Positions 31,621 to 35,296 of a stretch of 35,296 nt of DNA are shown in pieces. Under the pieces are notes generated by a model that saw only the letters and a program-made list of their open reading frames with translations, was not told the origin of the DNA and did not search any database. The first letter of the stretch is position 1. Every line of letters begins with the position of its first letter. Source of the DNA: a virus; IMG/VR virus record IMGVR_UViG_3300037493_000797, positions 1 through 35,296 of that record; one strand, written 5' to 3'. The position numbers were made by a program, and so were the translations under genes.

Positions 31621-32254
31621 AGAATTCCATATCGTCATAGACGGCCGCAGGTGCCGGCGCTGCGACGGGTGCAGCCTTCGGCGCTGCTACTGGCGCAGCT
31701 GCGGGTGCAGTTGCAATGCCAGCGGCCGCGCCTTCTTTGAGACAATCAGGACGCGGAACCCACTTGATGATCTCAAGCACCGGCGAGATCGTGCTGCCAC
31801 GCTTAAACTGCATGGGCTTCACGTCGGCCAGACGCACCAGCGGCAGGTGGTTTGGCGCGGGCTGCTGCTGCAGCGCTGCGGACAGATCCACCAAGCACTG
31901 CCACGCGGCCGTGCCGGCTTGTTCCCACGTTGCCACTTCACCGCCGCCAATCGCCACGACGATTGAAAAGCCTTTCTTCCAATCTTCAGCGGGCTGCGCC
32001 ATCATCTGCGCGGGGCTGGGGTTCCACTTCCATTCGGGTGCAACGCCTGCCACGCCTTCCGACTTCTGCCAGCCGGTGCGCATCTTCTCGATGTCCAGCA
32101 CCATGCCTTTCGTGGCGTCGTACACCGTCTTGCCATCGGACGCGCGGATGTAGAACGACTTGGGGTTGATGATCCCGTCTTGCGTACCGCGGGCGGACCA
32201 CTGCAGGAAGGGTCCGTTGCCGCCGCCGTTGTTGCCAGTATCAAGTGCAAACAT
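31619..32254 (-). CDS. Single-stranded DNA-binding protein-like, with acidic C-terminal tip (211 aa)
   Basis: The protein starts GNNGGGNGPFLQWSARGTQD, followed by an OB-like beta region (SFYIRASDGKTVYDATKGMV, FSIVVAIGGGEVATWEQAG) to about residue 160. Then comes an Ala/Pro linker of about 30 residues and the tip DDMEF. A flexible linker ending in acidic residues and a final phenylalanine is the classic SSB tail used to recruit replication and repair proteins (compare E. coli SSB, DDDIPF). It lies between the nuclease and primase-helicase genes. The family is not a standard Ssb by sequence; the call rests on the tail, the fold pattern and context. Confidence 0.75.
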   Translation of the reverse strand: MFALDTGNNGGGNGPFLQWSARGTQDGIINPKSFYIRASDGKTVYDATKGMVLDIEKMRTGWQKSEGVAGVAPEWKWNPSPAQMMAQPAEDWKKGFSIVVAIGGGEVATWEQAGTAAWQCLVDLSAALQQQPAPNHLPLVRLADVKPMQFKRGSTISPVLEIIKWVPRPDCLKEGAAAGIATAPAAAPVAAPKAAPVAAPAPAAVYDDMEF

Positions 32255-32274
32255 GTTCAGTCTTTCTCTTGTCG

Positions 32275-32317
32275 GGTGCGTGTCGCACCGAGGAATACCT
32301 GCAACCGGCAGGCTCGG
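32275..32317 (-). other. Pair of stem-loops in the nuclease-SSB intergenic RNA
   Basis: Hairpin one is GGTGCG-TGT-CGCACC (32275-32289). Hairpin two has stem CCTGC/GCAGG (32298-32302 and 32308-32312), extended by CCGAG/CTCGG (32288-32292 and 32313-32317) with a five-base bulge. They share bases 32288-32289, so they may be alternative structures. There is no T-tract, so an RNA processing site, attenuator or translation-control element for the SSB gene is more likely than a terminator. Confidence 0.5.
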
Positions 32318-32326
32318 ATCTCAGGG

Positions 32327-33100
32327 TCAGACCCCGTAGAATTCTTTGCGCAGGGCTTCGTTGCCCGACCAGTAGAAGCTGGCCGTGTTGAGCGGCACGA
32401 TCTCTTTGGCCGTGTCCTTGTCCACATGCCGCAGGAAAGCTTCCATGCGGCCGATCTGTACCTTGGCCTTGGCAAGCAGCTCTGTTGGGTCGCCGTCTTC
32501 CAGCAAGTTGGTCTTCTTCTCGCTGACGTACAGGAATTTCACAGCCATGTTGCCGTTGGCCTTGGCGTAGATGGCGCGCTGCAGCTGATGCTCTGCCGAC
32601 ATCGTGCTTGGAATGCGGCCGGTGGTTTTGAGATCAATGATCACGCCGTGATCTGGATAGACCAGGTCAAGGTAACCGATCACGGGGATCGTCCAGCCGT
32701 CGCCCTTGGCGATAATCTCGATCTTGTTCTGGTGGTGGTCGCCCTCTTCCACTTCCGGAAAGAAAGGCTTGCCGTACTGTTCCAGCTCAGCCACGGCCAG
32801 CTCGGTCATGGGCTTGATCCGGTCGCGCTCACGGGTCGTGGCCTCATCGCCGATGATGTACTTGCCATCAAACTTGGCGATGCCCTTGTCGATGCACTCG
32901 GTGATCGCACCGCCCATCAACGTAGCCGCCACTGCATCCTCGGTGCAGATGCCACGCCATGCGGCCGGCCCCATCGGGGTGCGCTTGAAGTGCAGGTACT
33001 GCATGACCCACACGTCGGGCGCATTGGCCCATAAGTTGATGCTGGATGCAGAGAGGTGATCGATGCCGTGCTTGGTAAATCCGTCAGAGGCTTGCGTCAT
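32327..33100 (-). CDS. PD-(D/E)XK exonuclease, RecB/Cas4-like (257 aa)
   Basis: The opening HLSASSINLWANAPDVWVMQY is the usual start of RecB/Cas4-like nucleases. The catalytic core is GYLDLVYPDHGVIIDLKTT at about residues 142-160: Asp of YLD, then the D-x-K of IDLKT. The QLQRAIYAKANG helix after it carries the motif IV glutamine (QxxxY). A 5'-3' or end-processing exonuclease for recombination or host DNA breakdown is likely. Its neighbours are a second PD-(D/E)XK protein and an SSB-like protein, forming a recombination set. It starts 17 bases inside the upstream gene. Confidence 0.88.
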   Translation of the reverse strand: MTQASDGFTKHGIDHLSASSINLWANAPDVWVMQYLHFKRTPMGPAAWRGICTEDAVAATLMGGAITECIDKGIAKFDGKYIIGDEATTRERDRIKPMTELAVAELEQYGKPFFPEVEEGDHHQNKIEIIAKGDGWTIPVIGYLDLVYPDHGVIIDLKTTGRIPSTMSAEHQLQRAIYAKANGNMAVKFLYVSEKKTNLLEDGDPTELLAKAKVQIGRMEAFLRHVDKDTAKEIVPLNTASFYWSGNEALRKEFYGV

Positions 33101-33467
33101 GTGCCATTCTCTCTCTTGCTAGGTAGCAAAAATCGGGGAAAGTCATGTCGGCCCGCACACCCTGAAGCATAAGCACACAGCGGATGGGCTGCCGGTCGTA
33201 ACGATATATTAAAACCGGCTGCTTGTGCGCTTTGTCAGCCGCAGCGCAGGCCTGCTTCCACCAGGCTTCCGATCCACCGATCGGTCCGGCGTTGTAGCGC
33301 TTCAGCTCCAGCATGTACGGCCATGCCGGATCGTCGGTGACTAGGTCGCCGAATTCGGATTCCTGATACTGCCGCAGGTCGCGGGCAAACTTGATGCCCA
33401 GCTCTAGGAATAGATCCTGCGCGATGCTGCGCTCAAACGCGGCGCCCTTGTTGCGGCCGTTAGGCAT
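33084..33467 (-). CDS. Small PD-(D/E)XK endonuclease, possible Holliday-junction resolvase (127 aa)
   Basis: The start at 33467 (MPNGRNKGAAFERSIAQDLF) is preferred to an upstream in-frame start within the regulator gene. Motif I is Glu in GAAFERSIA; the core D and E-x-K lie in ESEFGDLVTDDPAWPY and MLELKRYN; the tail contains KQPVLIYRYDRQP. The order E - D - ExK in a ~130-residue basic protein matches phage resolvase-like and very short repair-like nucleases. It probably resolves branched replication or packaging intermediates. It overlaps the regulator gene upstream by eight bases and the exonuclease gene downstream by 17. Confidence 0.8.
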   Translation of the reverse strand: MPNGRNKGAAFERSIAQDLFLELGIKFARDLRQYQESEFGDLVTDDPAWPYMLELKRYNAGPIGGSEAWWKQACAAADKAHKQPVLIYRYDRQPIRCVLMLQGVRADMTFPDFCYLARERMAHDASL

Positions 33468-33642
33468 CTTGCATCGCCTTTCGCACATAGTCGGTAAGCT
33501 TGATCAGTGTGCCTTCCTTGGCTTCCTGCCGGTTGTTGACCAGCCGCCACAGCGTGACATGGTGTACGCCTGATCCAGCCGAGATCGATTTCAGCGGTTG
33601 ACCCGCCAGCATCATCTTCAGCTCTTTGATTGTGTAGACCAT
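33460..33642 (-). CDS. Small helix-turn-helix transcription regulator (60 aa)
   Basis: GAGGGG seven bases before the ATG at 33642 supports this start over the ATG nine codons earlier. The protein reads VYTIKELKMMLAGQPLKSIS, then AGSGVHHVTLWRLVNNRQE, and a C-terminal helix (TLIKLTDYVRKAMQDA). The central unit is a lambda-repressor-like helix-turn-helix (KSISAGSGVHHVTLWRLVNN) without an oligomerisation or cleavage domain, so it is Cro-sized. It is the first leftward gene, divergent from the rightward genes, and the intervening DNA holds candidate operators, so it most likely controls the early switch and its own expression. Confidence 0.82.
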   Translation of the reverse strand: MVYTIKELKMMLAGQPLKSISAGSGVHHVTLWRLVNNRQEAKEGTLIKLTDYVRKAMQDA

Positions 33643-33804
33643 CGCGGCCCCCTCGCTTCGTAGACGCAATCTATGCGCCTCTTGCGTGGCCTATGGCAAG
33701 TGAAAAATATTTCGCTCACGCAATTGCGGTGGCCTTGACAGTGGCGAAGCAGTGCCTATATCAATTGCGTAGACGAAACGAACTAGCAAACAAGGATGAA
33801 AAAA
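33643..33804. promoter_or_regulatory. Divergent early control region with promoter and TTGCG operators
   Basis: A near-consensus sigma-70 promoter faces right: TTGACA at 33735-33740, a 16-base spacer, and TATATC at 33757-33762. Just upstream is the perfect palindrome CGCAATTGCG (33719-33728). The same TTGCG half-site recurs at 33665-33670 (inverted), 33682-33687 and 33764-33769, and TAGACG accompanies it at both outer sites. A leftward promoter is less clear (TTGCCA with CATAGA, 18-base spacing). The arrangement suits repression or activation by the adjacent helix-turn-helix protein. Confidence 0.7.
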
Positions 33805-33951
33805 ATGATCGGATCTCACGCAGCAAGGCAAGCAGCAGAAGAAGGCCGCAGCGCCAAACTTTCTGGCTTAGAGATTTTTGATAACCCTTACAGCTTCACA
33901 CGCGAAACATTGCAAGCATATGCGTGGGAAGAAGGTTTCAAAACTGCGTAA
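33805..33951 (+). CDS. RMF/CrpP-like mini-protein (48 aa)
   Basis: First rightward gene. AAGGA eight bases before the ATG at 33805 supports this start; an ATG at 33796 in the same frame would add MKK. The product has the layout HAARQAAEEGRSAKLSGLEI, FDNPY, then LQAYAWEEGFKTA. An A-x-x-EGR helix, an NPY turn and a C-terminal AW-x-x-GF helix is the pattern of ribosome modulation factor and the related CrpP-like small proteins. A role in modulating host translation early in infection would suit its promoter-proximal site, but this is inferred from a short pattern. An internal out-of-frame ORF at 33878 is rejected. Confidence 0.7.
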   Translation: MIGSHAARQAAEEGRSAKLSGLEIFDNPYSFTRETLQAYAWEEGFKTA

Positions 33952-33957
33952 TTTAAC

Positions 33958-33973
33958 GGGGGCTTCGGCCCCC
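33958..33973 (+). terminator. Perfect GGGGGC-TTCG-GCCCCC stem-loop
   Basis: A six-pair GC stem closed by the very stable TTCG tetraloop lies just after the mini-protein gene. No T-tract follows (ACCACCCC), so full termination is doubtful. It may be a partial terminator or a 3' stabiliser that keeps the first gene's message in excess of the methyltransferase message. Confidence 0.5.
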
Positions 33974-33997
33974 ACCACCCCAACAAAGGAAAACCCA

Positions 33998-34102
33998 ATG
34001 CGTGAATTCTTAGAAGACCTGATCGGATGTCTGTTGTTGTTCGCCATGATACCGGCATGCTTTGTTGCCATTGGCATAGTCCATGCGGTGTGGGGCAACT
34101 GA
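33998..34102 (+). CDS. Small membrane protein (34 aa)
   Basis: AAAGGA seven bases before the ATG at 33998 supports this start; the longer in-frame ORF from 33878 overlaps the preceding gene and reads as implausible sequence. The peptide has a charged start (MREFLEDLIG) and one hydrophobic segment (CLLLFAMIPACFVAIGIVHA). A single-span inner-membrane peptide expressed early could act in superinfection exclusion or host takeover; the sequence does not prove it. Its TGA shares a base with the methyltransferase ATG (TGATG), so the two are translationally coupled. Confidence 0.68.
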   Translation: MREFLEDLIGCLLLFAMIPACFVAIGIVHAVWGN

Positions 34103-35296
34103 TGGCCGCTTATTACAACGAGTATGATCCCAAGGCCGCTGCTTGGCTGCGGGAATTAATCAAACAAGGTCACATCGCCGACGGCGTGGTTGACGATAGG
34201 AGCATTGAAGATGTCAGACCAACTGAGCTTGCTGGATTTACTCAATGCCACTTCTTCGCCGGCATTGGCGTCTGGTCCTACGCCCTGCGCAGAGCCGGAT
34301 GGGCCGATGATCGTCCTGTATGGACAGGATCATGCCCTTGCCAGCCTTTCAGCGCGGCAGGCAAAGGAGCAGGGTTTGATGATGAGCGGCACTTGTGGCC
34401 CGCTTTCCACCACCTCATCAGCCAGTGCCGCCCTGACGTTGTCCTTGGTGAGCAAGTTGCAAGCAAAGACGGCCTCGGTTGGCTCGACCTTGTACACGCT
34501 GACCTGGAAGCAACGGGCTACGCCGCAGGGGCGGTCGATCTCTGCGCTGCGGGCGTCGGCGCGCCGCATATCAGACAGCGGCTTTGGTGGGTTGGAAGCC
34601 GACTTGACGCATTGGGCAACACCACGAACAGCGGACACATCGGAAGAAACTTGGGAAACCAAGCAAGCACGGAACAAACGCCATTTAGCGGAAAACCTAT
34701 CAAGTTCGCGGACCAAAGGGGTTGGCGGGATGACGTTGCCGATGCAGGCGCATCAAACGGGTTGGCCGACGCCAGCGGCGAACGAGTTCGAGATCAAGGA
34801 CGCGGAACGAGTGCGGCAAAGACGCAAGGATTGCAAGGAGAGGACCAACAACGGGAACGGCTTCGGCCTGACACTAGGGCAGATGACCGTGATGGAGTTG
34901 GCGGGTTGGCCAACACCAACAGTGACGGACGCGGCGCGGGGGATAGAATACGACCCGATGGCCAAGAACATGACGCTGAATATGGCAGCGGCGAGGGTAG
35001 GCTGGAAAACACCTTGCACACCGAACGGCGGGCGGTCGATGTCAACGGAGCGAATGGACGCAACGGGCAGGACGCTGGACGGCAAGAAGCACACGGCTTC
35101 ACTGGAACACGAGGTGAAGTTTGCGGACGGCCCAGCCCGACTAACGGCTTCTGGCGAGATGCTGATTGGCTCTTCTGCCGCGATGGAAAGTGGCGGGCAG
35201 TTGAACCCAGCACATTCCCGCTGGCTCATGGGGCTGCCGCCAGAGTGGGACGATTGCGCGGTTACGGCAATGCAATCGTTGCCCAAGCAGCGCAAG
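34102..35296 (+). CDS. DNA cytosine-5 methyltransferase, N-terminal and central part (continues to 164)
   Basis: Starts at ATG 34102, overlapping the previous stop, and stays open to the window end; the last codons and stop are at 136-164. Motif I FAGIG is at 52-56 (SAM binding), the catalytic motif IV PCQPFS at 79-84 with Cys80, motif VI reads GEQV at 116-119 (usually ENV), and motif VIII QRLWWVG is at 159-165. Residues from about 170 to 340 are the target-recognition region, polar and Asn/Gly/Arg-rich with repeated elements (LADASGERVRDQGRG, LANTNSDGRGAGDR). It methylates C5 of cytosine in a short target, probably to shield phage DNA from host restriction. No restriction enzyme partner is present, so it is an orphan. 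Confidence 0.92.
   Translation, partial: MAAYYNEYDPKAAAWLRELIKQGHIADGVVDDRSIEDVRPTELAGFTQCHFFAGIGVWSYALRRAGWADDRPVWTGSCPCQPFSAAGKGAGFDDERHLWPAFHHLISQCRPDVVLGEQVASKDGLGWLDLVHADLEATGYAAGAVDLCAAGVGAPHIRQRLWWVGSRLDALGNTTNSGHIGRNLGNQASTEQTPFSGKPIKFADQRGWRDDVADAGASNGLADASGERVRDQGRGTSAAKTQGLQGEDQQRERLRPDTRADDRDGVGGLANTNSDGRGAGDRIRPDGQEHDAEYGSGEGRLENTLHTERRAVDVNGANGRNGQDAGRQEAHGFTGTRGEVCGRPSPTNGFWRDADWLFCRDGKWRAVEPSTFPLAHGAAARVGRLRGYGNAIVAQAAQ
35171..35296. repeat. Direct terminal repeat, right copy (circular overlap)
   Basis: Identical to 10-135. This copy lies in continuous methyltransferase coding sequence (DWLFCRDGKW and on), while the base before it (C at 35170) differs from the left end (T at 9). 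The exact match begins at 35171, so one copy should be dropped when closing the circle. Confidence 0.93.

Noticed and set aside
33878-34102. 74-codon version of the small membrane protein
   Set aside because: It overlaps the RMF-like gene out of frame, while the ATG at 33998 has its own AAAGGA site.
1-35296. Integrase, tRNA, CRISPR array, insertion sequence, phage RNA or DNA polymerase
   Set aside because: None could be supported by motif or repeat reading on either strand.

Overview
The window is a complete, circularly closed genome of a short-tailed (podovirus-like) double-stranded DNA phage. Bases 10-135 are repeated exactly at 35171-35296, and a cytosine-5 DNA methyltransferase gene runs off the right end and finishes at the left end, so the ends are an arbitrary cut in a circle of about 35.17 kb. 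G+C looks high throughout (by eye, not computed). The protein types suggest a proteobacterial, probably alphaproteobacterial, host; that is inference. I see no integrase, tRNA, rRNA, CRISPR array or insertion sequence.

There are two transcription units. A short rightward one starts at a promoter near 33735-33762, encodes two tiny proteins and the methyltransferase, crosses the junction and continues as eight small, mostly ATGA-overlapping genes to 2435. The long leftward unit runs from 33642 down to 2559. The two diverge from a control region (33643-33804) that has TTGCG-type operator candidates next to a small helix-turn-helix regulator, and they converge near 2435-2559.

The leftward unit reads in this order. 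DNA metabolism (33642-28310): regulator, two PD-(D/E)XK nucleases, an SSB-like protein with an acidic tip, a RepB-type primase fused to a RepA-type helicase, an iteron-like repeat region, and several small proteins. Packaging and head (28076-21185): TerS, an unusual 337-base spacer, TerL, two unrecognised proteins, portal, Bbp19-like protein, scaffold, major capsid and a probable decoration protein. Tail and ejection (21134-5861): T7 gp11- and gp12-like tail tube proteins, a gp14-like protein, three large internal virion proteins (one with a GNAT-like C-terminal domain and an overprinted reading frame), a T7-like fibre base, a DUF7483-type fibre tip and a fibre chaperone. Lysis (5855-4565): a membrane/coiled-coil protein, lysozyme, 55-aa holin, and nested i-/o-spanins. 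Last come an HTH-metallophosphoesterase, a likely virion protein and a 43-aa basic protein.

The most interesting feature is the combination: a T7-like morphogenesis module without recognisable RNA or DNA polymerase, joined to a plasmid-style primase-helicase and a cluster of short iteron-like repeats that may be a phage replication origin or operator array. An overprinted 96-codon ORF with its own Shine-Dalgarno, a GNAT-like domain in an internal virion protein, an RMF-like mini-protein and several strong stem-loops are further leads.
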